A DNA stretch of 43,521 nt from Candidatus Poribacteria bacterium (lineage in GTDB: Bacteria > Poribacteria > WGA-4E > PCPOR2b): NCBI GenBank assembly GCA_022826645.1, contig JAJDUM010000108.1:1-43521 (forward strand), in the 5' to 3' direction. The position numbers were made by a program, and so were the translations under genes. The notes beneath the pieces were generated by a model, which was not told where the DNA came from, did no database searches, and was given only the letters and a program-made list of their open reading frames with translations. Shown here piece by piece: positions 26,099 through 33,313 of the stretch (the first letter of the stretch is position 1; each line of letters begins with the position of its first letter).

Positions 26099-26857
26099 TC
26101 ACCGATATTGTTCCAAGTCTCCCTTGTACTCCAGTCCCAGCACTTGACGTGAACGTGCAACGTTACAGGTCTCAGCCGCTTCGGGAGTGCCCACAATATG
26201 AAAGATATCGAAGTCGATTGTTGTGGATTCTATTCCGAGGCGACACGCTTCTGCCAGATCGTGTCGACACACGCAGCCGTTCCGCACCGGTGCCTCCTCG
26301 GAGCCTAACTCCTCGCGACGCCTGTTGATTCCCAAACGACTATCCACAATATAGTCCGGACGCAAGACAATGATCCGAGACCCGTAAGCGTCGTAATATT
26401 GCCGGCACATCTCCTCTTGCAAACGCTTGCAAACCGCGTACTGACTCCCGTCGGGTCTTCTGACATCCGCGGTAAAAAATATTCCGTTGGGGTGTACCGT
26501 TTGACATGAACCGATGTGCACCACCCGTTTGATACCGCGCTGCTGTGCAGACTCCAGCACATTCCACAAGCCTTTCAAATTGACCAAGAACGGCTGCGGA
26601 TCATCTACACCATACCCCCCGAAATGGACTGCGAGATGAATCACTGCGTCCATTCCCTCCGTGGCATTGTGCACAGTCGTGAAGTCCACAATATCCCCGT
26701 GGATAATATCTTCACTCTGCGATTCACCGTCGATATCCTTCCACTGCTCCCATGCCTCCGGCCCCCGATCAAAGGCGCGAACCTGATGTCTGCCGGCCAA
26801 ATTGGCAAGTACCGCTCTGCCCATCCAACCGGCTGCGCCGAATACCACAACCTTCAT
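26099..26857 (-). CDS. NAD-dependent epimerase/dehydratase (extended SDR), second copy
   Basis: 252 residues. The Rossmann motif GAAGWMG is at 7-13 and Asp30 follows strand 2. Ser117 lies in HIGSCQT, and Tyr140 and Lys144 in SQYAVCK, completing the SDR triad. It is short, like the 3585 protein, with which it shares layout and a C-terminal Y.FDIFHIVGTP-type strand. It is probably a sugar or uronate dehydrogenase; the substrate is unknown. AAAGGA precedes the ATG. It lies 22 bases downstream of the secreted concanavalin-type gene on the same strand, suggesting one transcript. Confidence 0.85.
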   Translation of the reverse strand: MKVVVFGAAGWMGRAVLANLAGRHQVRAFDRGPEAWEQWKDIDGESQSEDIIHGDIVDFTTVHNATEGMDAVIHLAVHFGGYGVDDPQPFLVNLKGLWNVLESAQQRGIKRVVHIGSCQTVHPNGIFFTADVRRPDGSQYAVCKRLQEEMCRQYYDAYGSRIIVLRPDYIVDSRLGINRRREELGSEEAPVRNGCVCRHDLAEACRLGIESTTIDFDIFHIVGTPEAAETCNVARSRQVLGLEYKGDLEQYR

Positions 26858-26879
26858 TCGTTCTATTCCTTTCGCGGTC

Positions 26880-27686
26880 CTATTGGACCATACTTGATTT
26901 CAGCAGCCCCCAAGTGGTTGTCAACTTGCCCTGCAGTTCTACGGCGAAAGGATTTTTTTCAGGTTCAGTGACATACACGTTATCTACTTCAATTACCGCC
27001 TCTTGCGTTCCAAAACCGATCCGCCCTTCGCCTTGGATGTTGAAATCCTTAACGTCAAAGAGCACTGGCCCGTAATTACCCAAGGCTGCTGCTGCGGCAT
27101 TATCTGTGAGGAAAAAACGGTAGCCTGCCGGGTGATTTTCGATTTTGATCCAGTATTCTGTTCCCTTATCAACCTTCGTTTTCGTTTCGGTTTTTTCAAA
27201 CTCTTTCACAATATGGCGTATATGCCGTATCACCACAGATCTTTTCCCGTCCTTGTTCAGTTCCAAATAAATGACATGACGGCGCAAGCTCTGTTGCATA
27301 CGGGGTGGCAAAGTATCTTTACCGCCAAAACCCGCCCCTTCATCACTGTGGAATCGCCAGATGAGGAGTGGGCTTTGACCAGCTGCAAGGCGGATCGTTG
27401 AGTAGAACCAATAGTCATTCCATTCTTCATCCCAATGACCGTCGGACACTAAGATAAGATTTTTGCCATTTCGTTGGTTCTGTGCCAATTTGCCATTTTT
27501 AACGACCCACGATCCAGAGACCGTGTGCCATTTTCCTGTGCCGTTTAACTTATCATTTGCCTTATCAAAAGTATCTTCAAACAAGATTTCCCCTGCTTGA
27601 GTCAAAGTTGGTAGGATAAGGATGCTCACCACAACAGATAGTACGGTAAGAATCCATCGCTTTTGAAATTCTTTCTTGCGAAACAT
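26880..27686 (-). CDS. Secreted concanavalin/DUF1080-like protein with C-terminal WGxLK tail
   Basis: 268 residues from the ATG at 27686, six bases after GGGAGGA; the 20 upstream codons are unlikely. A signal peptide is visible: basic FRKKEFQKR, then a hydrophobic core and a cut near TQAGE. The body is all-beta: LFEDTFDKANDKLNGTGKWHTVSGSWVV is the start typical of laminin-G/DUF1080-like jelly rolls. The last 25 residues, PFAVELQGKLTTTWGLLKS, match the tails of the six PD40 proteins at 35757-42187 although the bodies are unrelated. Likely a surface or periplasmic glycan-binding protein. Confidence 0.75.
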   Translation of the reverse strand: MFRKKEFQKRWILTVLSVVVSILILPTLTQAGEILFEDTFDKANDKLNGTGKWHTVSGSWVVKNGKLAQNQRNGKNLILVSDGHWDEEWNDYWFYSTIRLAAGQSPLLIWRFHSDEGAGFGGKDTLPPRMQQSLRRHVIYLELNKDGKRSVVIRHIRHIVKEFEKTETKTKVDKGTEYWIKIENHPAGYRFFLTDNAAAAALGNYGPVLFDVKDFNIQGEGRIGFGTQEAVIEVDNVYVTEPEKNPFAVELQGKLTTTWGLLKSSMVQ

Positions 27687-27877
27687 GGCGAATCCTCCCT
27701 TTAGTTTTGGAAAAACATTGTTCAGATGCTTCAGAAATCTGTCCATTGACGCTTATAGAGATTATACCCTATTCTCACTATAGTTTCCAACATGATCTGA
27801 ACGGTATAGTAAATTTTGATGAAACCTACTTATATACGTAGTGTGTTACCGTTCAAACCGTAAGGGAGGTAGAAAAC
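27687..27877. other. Divergent promoter region, secreted protein / HtrA-like gene
   Basis: 191 AT-rich bases lie between the minus-strand secreted protein and the plus-strand HtrA-like gene. Both promoters must lie here, but I could not fix a -35/-10 pair. No sigma-54 motif is present. Confidence 0.4.
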
Positions 27878-29386
27878 ATGAAAACCAATGTATCCCAAAC
27901 ACGCAGCATCGTTCTCATCTGCGTACTCGCCTTTGGCATTTTCCAACATGCTGCATCGGCAGCAGATGAACGACAGACGTTACAAGCACTCAGCAAGAGT
28001 TTTACTGTGCTCGCACAGGAAGTTGGAGCAGCGGTTGTTGGAATTGAAACTGAGCGATCAGTCAAGGATAAAGACTGGAACCCTCGTTTTGAACACTTTG
28101 AACGTCGTGACGTATTTCCGTTTCGTCCAGAGGAATTTCGTCGTTGGTTCGATCGAAACGCAGATCCAGATGAAAAATCGGAAGACCATTTTTCCTTTCC
28201 TGACCAATATGGGGAAAGACAAGCACCGCCGGTTATAGTCACGCCTGAACACCAGTTCATAGATAACAATAATTTTGGCTCTGGAATCTTGTTTGATGAA
28301 CAGGGGCACATCGTTACCGTTACGGACTTAACCAATAATAGTGAGAGGATCGCTATAACGCTTCAGGACGGTACACGCCTTGACGCGAAAATAGTTGCAT
28401 CTGACAAAGCCACAGGAATTTCCGTACTTAAAGTTGACGCCGACGGACTACCCACAACGAACTTCGGCGACTCGGATGATATCGTCATCGGTGAATTAAT
28501 GGTTGCTCTCGGACATACCGCTAATCAGGAACCCACAATCTCTTTAGGAATGATTAGCGGCGTCGGACGCAACCCGCGTATGGCCGATTATGAAAATTGG
28601 CTCGCCATTGATGTGAACCCGCGTCCCGGTACTGGCGGCAGTGCAATTGTCAGCGCAGAAGGCACAATCATCGGTATGACCGCTGGCAACCCGTCCGCTG
28701 GTGCATTTGCCATACCGATTAACACGGTCAGACAGATTGCGACAGAACTGATTGAACATGGAAAAGTCACGCGCGGCTGGCTTGGCGTTTCGATTCAGGA
28801 TATTGGTCCGGATTTGGCTGAGAAACTTGGTTTGGACAAACTGATGGGTGTCTTAATCAATCGTGTCTTCGATAACACACCTGCTGCAGAATTTGGATTA
28901 CAGAGAGGCGATGTAATCACCGCTATTAACGCCGAGATTATCAAGGGTGTGAATCATCTCCGTGCTGCGGTTGCCATGTATAAACCGATGACCACCATAT
29001 CGATTTCCATTCTGCGTGATGGTCAGGCACAAGATATTGCAGTCACGCTTAGCGAACGTTCTGCGCAAGCTCTTCGACCTGTCAAAGATTCTGAGGGACA
29101 TATGGAGCTCGTCTGGAAAGGACTTACCGTTCAGAACCTGACAGCGGATCTGGCGGAAAAACTCGGACATACTGCTGATGAAGGGGTGTTAATCGCCAAC
29201 GTTGCGCCGGATAGTGCGGCTGCCAAAGCGGGAGTCCGCAAAGGCGACCTGATCCTTGAGGTCGAGAGCCAGCCTATTCACAACGTCGCGGAATTCAAAG
29301 CGGCGGTAGAGAAGGTCATGGGTGAAGCCAAAATTTTGCTGCTTGTAAAACATGAGGGGCAAGTGCGGTATATCACCATCAAGTAA
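27878..29386 (+). CDS. HtrA/DegP-like protein with two PDZ domains, catalytic triad lost
   Basis: 502 residues with a signal peptide (cut near ASAAD, about 29). Residues 133-295 align with the HtrA trypsin-like domain from FGSGILFDEQGHIVT to AFAIPINTVRQIATELIEHGKV. The catalytic residues are missing: the NNHVV His position reads VTDLT (Asp150), the TDLALLK Asp position reads TGISVLK (Gly180), and GNSGG reads GTGGS (251-255). Two PDZ domains follow, at about 300-392 and 412-500, the second with GVLIANVAPDSAAAKAGVRKGD. It is probably a periplasmic pseudoprotease that binds peptides or scaffolds others. An Arg/Glu/Phe-rich insertion lies at 62-115. GGGAGG precedes the ATG. Confidence 0.85.
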   Translation: MKTNVSQTRSIVLICVLAFGIFQHAASAADERQTLQALSKSFTVLAQEVGAAVVGIETERSVKDKDWNPRFEHFERRDVFPFRPEEFRRWFDRNADPDEKSEDHFSFPDQYGERQAPPVIVTPEHQFIDNNNFGSGILFDEQGHIVTVTDLTNNSERIAITLQDGTRLDAKIVASDKATGISVLKVDADGLPTTNFGDSDDIVIGELMVALGHTANQEPTISLGMISGVGRNPRMADYENWLAIDVNPRPGTGGSAIVSAEGTIIGMTAGNPSAGAFAIPINTVRQIATELIEHGKVTRGWLGVSIQDIGPDLAEKLGLDKLMGVLINRVFDNTPAAEFGLQRGDVITAINAEIIKGVNHLRAAVAMYKPMTTISISILRDGQAQDIAVTLSERSAQALRPVKDSEGHMELVWKGLTVQNLTADLAEKLGHTADEGVLIANVAPDSAAAKAGVRKGDLILEVESQPIHNVAEFKAAVEKVMGEAKILLLVKHEGQVRYITIK

Positions 29387-29420
29387 AAGCAGATTAAGAC
29401 TGCTCAAAATCTGAACACCC

Positions 29421-29457
29421 CTGTTAAATATCTGTACAAGACTTGACATCTTAACAG
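29421..29457. promoter_or_regulatory. CTGTTAA...TTAACAG inverted repeat upstream of sigma-54 promoter
   Basis: CTGTTAA (29421-29427) and TTAACAG (29451-29457) are exact inverse complements, centred about 62 bases upstream of the -24 element. This is within the usual range for a sigma-54 activator site. Assignment is by position and symmetry only. Confidence 0.4.
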
Positions 29458-29500
29458 AGTTGTGTTCTAATTATCTCAGGTTCCAGCGAGATGTCGGTTT

Positions 29501-29516
29501 TGGCACAAAGATTGCA
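29501..29516 (+). promoter_or_regulatory. Sigma-54 (RpoN) -24/-12 promoter motif, copy 2
   Basis: TGGCACAAAGATTGCA fits TGGCAC-N5-TTGCW exactly. Transcription should start near 29527 on the plus strand, just before a structured segment that ends in a U-run, and 175 bases before the cytochrome gene. It lies outside coding sequence, 115 bases after the HtrA-like stop. Confidence 0.75.
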
Positions 29517-29526
29517 TGTTATGACG

Positions 29527-29690
29527 TAATTACATTTGCCTCCAAAAATCAACAGCCGGGTCAGTTTTGGGAATTGTGGTTTCCTTCGGTATTTTTCATT
29601 CGTTTCGAGGTTCGATTGGCACTCGCCTCGCCTACCAACTGGAATGCTTCCGTCGAAACTACACCATCACATGACCCGGCTTTTTTATTA
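29527..29690 (+). ncRNA. Putative sigma-54-driven structured RNA or attenuator leader
   Basis: Between the sigma-54 promoter and the cytochrome gene the sequence can fold as nested helices. The outer stem is GCCGGGTCA (29555-29563) with TGACCCGGC (29672-29680), a perfect 9-bp match across 108 bases. Inside it GTTTCGA (29602-29608) pairs with TCGAAAC (29653-29659), and GGAA...TTCC can form a small hairpin near 29570-29584. TTTTTTATT follows the outer stem. So either a free RNA of about 160 bases ends here, or it is a leader that decides read-through into the cytochrome gene. No known RNA family was recognised. Confidence 0.55.
29672..29689 (+). terminator. Terminator half-stem plus U-run closing the structured RNA
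   Basis: TGACCCGGC is followed at once by TTTTTTATT. The pairing partner is 108 bases upstream (29555-29563), so this is a long-range terminator-like stem rather than a compact hairpin. It ends 13 bases before the cytochrome ATG. Confidence 0.5.
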
Positions 29691-29701
29691 ATTGCCCTGT
29701 T

Positions 29702-30598
29702 ATGAATCCATTTATTCAGATCGCTCAAGGGGCTGTGGGAGCGATCCTTATATCTCTCTTCTTCATCCTCAGATCAAGTTTTGGCGAGACTCGGCATACG
29801 CTCAGTATCATCGGCGCTATCATCCTTTTCATTGCGAGTGGCTACATCTTACGGACACGGCTGATCCGATGGGGAAGCCGGCAGGTCTGGCTCAAATATC
29901 ATCAAAGACTCGCATCGTTAGGGTTGTTTCTTGTTCTCATCCACTCAGCGGCTCAACCCCTCGTTTGGCATTCGTGGATGGCGTTTATGCTGGCACTGCT
30001 CAATTTTGGAACCGGGGTTGCCGTCAGTCTTACCACCCATCGCGCACGACGCATCCTCCTCCGTTGTCATCTTGCTCTCGCACCAATTTTGTTGCTTTCC
30101 GTCCTTCTGCACGGCAGAGAAAAGTTAGACCATGAAGAATTCTTCCCTTTGACAGAAGTTCACGATGTCGCGTGTGTGAAATGTCATCCATCAGCGGCAC
30201 TGTTGTTTACCACCGATTCACATTTCCAGACCTATTTGGATACTGGAGGAGTTGTCTCAGAGGATTTGCAGTGGGAGTTTAATCTGCATGGTACCTCCCT
30301 CTCTCGACAGACAACAATTTCGAAGAAAGAGGGGGATAACCACTGGCTGGTAACCGATGAAAAAAACGGGGAGGAATATACGGTCAAGAAGATGGGTGAT
30401 CGGCTGAGTGTCCATGCAGATGCCGTGTACGAGGCTTACACCTGTCTCACCTGTCACGTTCACAACACCCCTGAAATCCAGTTTGATCATGAAAGCCATG
30501 GGGTCAAATCCTACAGTGCCTGCCTCAACTGCCATCAAACAGTCATTGATGGCAGAAAATACGGGACTCGCAAGGCGAACTGGGAGTATAACCCGTGA
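29702..30598 (+). CDS. Membrane cytochrome: di-b-heme-type four/five-helix domain fused to triheme cytochrome c
   Basis: 298 residues. The first 138 hold about five membrane helices (7-23, 34-50, 70-88, 92-112, 119-137). His67 and His81 lie on one helix and His123 and His137 on another, each pair 14 apart, which is the spacing of bis-His b-hemes in cytochrome b561/ferric-reductase-like folds. The C-terminal domain has three CXXCH sites at 158-162, 248-252 and 274-278, so it must be exported and carry c-hemes. It probably moves electrons between quinol and a periplasmic partner. No ribosome binding site precedes the ATG, which starts 13 bases after a terminator-like element, so expression may be controlled there. 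Confidence 0.78.
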   Translation: MNPFIQIAQGAVGAILISLFFILRSSFGETRHTLSIIGAIILFIASGYILRTRLIRWGSRQVWLKYHQRLASLGLFLVLIHSAAQPLVWHSWMAFMLALLNFGTGVAVSLTTHRARRILLRCHLALAPILLLSVLLHGREKLDHEEFFPLTEVHDVACVKCHPSAALLFTTDSHFQTYLDTGGVVSEDLQWEFNLHGTSLSRQTTISKKEGDNHWLVTDEKNGEEYTVKKMGDRLSVHADAVYEAYTCLTCHVHNTPEIQFDHESHGVKSYSACLNCHQTVIDGRKYGTRKANWEYNP

Positions 30599-30643
30599 TA
30601 AGTTCTCAAACAACCGCACTTGATTGGCAATAAGGAGCTGTAC

Positions 30644-31303
30644 ATGCCCCAAAACTTTAAACCGGTGACGGTTGGGATATCGGGTGGTTCAGCCTCAGGG
30701 AAAACAACGTTAGCAGCAGCCCTCGCCGAGGCACTCAAAGAATTCTCGCCCGTGATTCTGCACCAAGATTACTACTTCAGGGACTGGTCGGAATATCCAC
30801 CGGAAGAACGAGAGAAGGTCATCACCGCGAACCATCCGGATGCAGTTCGATGGGAAGCACTGTTGGGGCATATCCGTCAACTAATCGCACGTCAACCGAT
30901 TAAAACGCCACCTGAAGGGACACGAGCGTTCGCACGCGGTGATGCGCCCGCCACGATTCAACCAAGCGATCTGGTTATCGTCGAAGGACATCTTATTCTG
31001 TGGGATGCAGCACTCAGGGACCTGATGGATGTTAAACTTTTTGTTGATGTCGAACCCCATGAACGGGTACTGCGTCGCCTGTTACGAGATGTTGCACAAC
31101 GTGGCGGCGATCTTGAAGGGGCTGTTGCGTGGTATCGCCGGGATGTTATCCCCAATTTCCCGGTCTACACCGAGCCGTGTAAGGCTTACGCCGATATCGT
31201 TGTTCCCTTCTTAGATGACAATCCTGTGGCGCTGCAGACCCTCGTTGCGGGGCTCCGAGATCGGATTGGAAATCAACACGCTTCGATACAACCTGAGATG
31301 TGA
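30644..31303 (+). CDS. udk: Uridine kinase-like P-loop kinase
   Basis: 219 residues from the ATG at 30644, six bases after AAGGAG; a TTG at 30620 is less likely. The P-loop GGSASGKT is at about 14-21. HQDYYFRDWSEYP (about 39-51) is the substrate-binding segment of uridine kinases, and DLVIVEGHLILWD (about 108-120) is the lid/Walker B-like strand. RRLLRDVAQRGG carries the Arg-rich lid. It would phosphorylate uridine/cytidine or a related sugar alcohol. The gene starts 45 bases after the cytochrome stop. A decayed copy of its last 70 codons lies at 33051-33257. Confidence 0.85.
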   Translation: MPQNFKPVTVGISGGSASGKTTLAAALAEALKEFSPVILHQDYYFRDWSEYPPEEREKVITANHPDAVRWEALLGHIRQLIARQPIKTPPEGTRAFARGDAPATIQPSDLVIVEGHLILWDAALRDLMDVKLFVDVEPHERVLRRLLRDVAQRGGDLEGAVAWYRRDVIPNFPVYTEPCKAYADIVVPFLDDNPVALQTLVAGLRDRIGNQHASIQPEM

Positions 31304-31311
31304 TTAGGTAC

Positions 31312-31435
31312 AGAACTTACGCAAATTCAGCACGCGGCGCGAGATTTTTTTATTTTTAACCCCCTAAATCCGCTCCCCGATTTTATCGGGATGTGCCACT
31401 GATCAGGGGACTTATGAACCAACCGCGTAAGTTCT
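31312..31435. mobile_element. MITE-like element, 124 bp, with empty site in the duplicate locus
   Basis: AGAACTTACGC (31312-31322) and GCGTAAGTTCT (31425-31435) are exact terminal inverted repeats. The interior is non-coding and contains CCCGATTTTATCGGG. The duplicated locus at 33258-33313 lacks the element while flanking text is conserved (GTGA..AGTAATAG, then TGATTAA.AGATGCTATTC), which shows insertion after the duplication. Confidence 0.75.
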
Positions 31436-31477
31436 AAGATAATAGAAGTACAGATGTGCGTGACCGATTAACAGATG

Positions 31478-33031
31478 CTATTCCACTGCCCCGATCGCTG
31501 CGGCTTGTGGTGCACGACTCGGAAATTTTTGCCGTTCTGATTTATCTTCTGGTATATAGCTGGAGTAATCTGAGATTTTACCGTGCGTCAGCGCATAGAT
31601 AGCAATATTGGTCATAAAACGGTAGACGCCGGGTGAGTAATGTACAGCACGGCTTGGCAGACTGATAGACTCCATCGCACACATATAGTCGCGACGAACG
31701 ATCAGTACAGAAAGTTTGTCGTTAATAAAAATACCTTCAAGGAAATTCCGCGACAGATTATAACCAAGACGTCCGCCCGTTAAGAAAAAGCCAATTGTCC
31801 TGCCGGGGTGGTAAATATCAAAGCCAATGGGCGGCCCACCCATCTGATAGAAGTTGTGATAAATTTCATGGTTGTTGGGAATGCGTCCCACATGATATTC
31901 TGGCATAATGTGCCGCATATTGGTCAGTAACAGACGGGTCATTGATTGCGCAGCAGCCTCGGTACCACAATCATCAAAAACGAGGAACCCTTCCTTTTCA
32001 ACCAGATATCGCCGCAACGAAATCCCTTCCAATTGAGAAAACTGACCACCCTTAATACCCCGAATTATTCGCCCAGTGTCCAATGCCCTTACACCTGCTG
32101 ATTTCATAAGCGCAGGATTATGTCCAGTCATGATGAGAATCGGCGATTTCATGACATTGGCGTCAGTCAACTTCAGTGCTCCGCCCTCGACATTCATGTC
32201 TGTTCGGATCCGCGTCTTTTCATTGAGCCACTTTGCCCACGCGTTCAGCGCAGAAGCATCTGTCCACCAGTCAGAGAGATCGTGACGAAGGCGCGTAAAA
32301 CGGAAGACCCCACGAATATCGCGCCCCCTGCCAACCACATGTCCGCCCGGTTCACCACGGGGGAGCGGTGGCACTTCAAGATTACCGAGCATAATGCCAT
32401 CGACCACCGCGTCCAAGGCATCCCGATCAGCCCCAACCTCCTTGACCATCGCGAGCTCCAACGGTAACCTGAACACATCGGTAATCCTGACCTGCACGGC
32501 TCCCCCAGAAACCCCACGACGCCCGCCTCCAATCCCATGACTTATGTGCCCACCGTTTTCACCGGTCCCTGTGATGACAGGTGAAGACAATGCATCAGGC
32601 GCATCAGAAACTGGGGCATCTGTATGTGTCACGACCTGAGGCACAGGTGCATGGGGATTGACCACCTTCGGCACATTGGGGTTGATTGGGGCATTAAGTT
32701 TCAACGTTTGATTTGAGAACGCGGAAACGGTCTGTGACCGGACAGTGGCTGTACGAACGACAGCCGAATTTGTCGCTCTTGTTTGGATTTTAACTGGCTC
32801 AACGACGGCTATGTTTTTGGATGGCACCTCTGGTTTTTGAATGGGTTTGATGACGGGTCTCCGAACTTGCGGTTTGGGCGGCGTCTTGGCTGATTGCAAA
32901 ACTTCAACGCCCATCAAGTCCTTGAAGGATTGGGTTTGTGTTACCAGATATGCTCCAATGATCGCAGCAAGACACAGATGGATTGCGAGAGAGATAAACC
33001 AAGAACGCGAAGCGACTGACATAATCTTCAT
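31478..33031 (-). CDS. DUF4159 protein with TonB-like N-terminal anchor (copy A, no sigma domain)
   Basis: About 517 residues. A single membrane helix near the N terminus (SRSWFISLAIHLCLAAIIGAYL) is followed by a Pro/Lys-rich TonB-like linker (KPQVRRPVIKPIQKPEV), a Gly-rich stretch, and DUF4159 from about residue 300: SPILIMTGHNP, EGFLVFDDCGTEAAA, IPNNHEIYHNFY and LSVLIVRRD. This is the glutamine-amidotransferase-like fold usual for DUF4159; the role is unknown but the domain should be periplasmic. The start is uncertain: GTG 33052, ATG 33031 or ATG 33022 (best ribosome binding site spacing, GAGAGGA). The first codons sit on a duplication breakpoint, so this start is newly made. Tail APQAAAIGAVE is shared with the sigma fusion. 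Confidence 0.8.
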   Translation of the reverse strand: MKIMSVASRSWFISLAIHLCLAAIIGAYLVTQTQSFKDLMGVEVLQSAKTPPKPQVRRPVIKPIQKPEVPSKNIAVVEPVKIQTRATNSAVVRTATVRSQTVSAFSNQTLKLNAPINPNVPKVVNPHAPVPQVVTHTDAPVSDAPDALSSPVITGTGENGGHISHGIGGGRRGVSGGAVQVRITDVFRLPLELAMVKEVGADRDALDAVVDGIMLGNLEVPPLPRGEPGGHVVGRGRDIRGVFRFTRLRHDLSDWWTDASALNAWAKWLNEKTRIRTDMNVEGGALKLTDANVMKSPILIMTGHNPALMKSAGVRALDTGRIIRGIKGGQFSQLEGISLRRYLVEKEGFLVFDDCGTEAAAQSMTRLLLTNMRHIMPEYHVGRIPNNHEIYHNFYQMGGPPIGFDIYHPGRTIGFFLTGGRLGYNLSRNFLEGIFINDKLSVLIVRRDYMCAMESISLPSRAVHYSPGVYRFMTNIAIYALTHGKISDYSSYIPEDKSERQKFPSRAPQAAAIGAVE

Positions 33032-33050
33032 TCCTCTCAGTATGGATGTC

Positions 33051-33257
33051 ACACGACGCGGCGGTGATTTTTAGAGGGCGGCTGCACAGTATCGCCGGGA
33101 TGTTATCCCCAATTTCCCGATCTTCACCGGGTCGTGTAAGGCGTATGTTGATCTTGTTGTATCCTTCCGACATGGAAATCCTGTAGCATTGCAGATCCTC
33201 GCCGTAGGATTACGAAGGATTGTGATCCAACGCGCTTCGACGAAACTTAAGAGGTGA
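33051..33257 (+). pseudogene. Truncated, decayed 3' copy of the uridine kinase gene
   Basis: In one frame the text reads RRGGDF-stop-R.A.QYRRDVIPNFPIFTGSCKAY.DLVVSF, then NPVALQILAVGLR, matching the last 65-70 residues of the kinase at 30644-31303 nearly word for word. One TAG replaces a sense codon, and the 5' two thirds of the gene are absent. It starts exactly where homology between the two DUF4159 genes ends, so it marks a tandem-duplication junction. It is not expected to be functional. Confidence 0.85.
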
Positions 33258-33313
33258 AATTTGAGATGTGAGGAGTAATAGGAATGGAGGCGTGGGTGTC
33301 TGATTAATAGATG

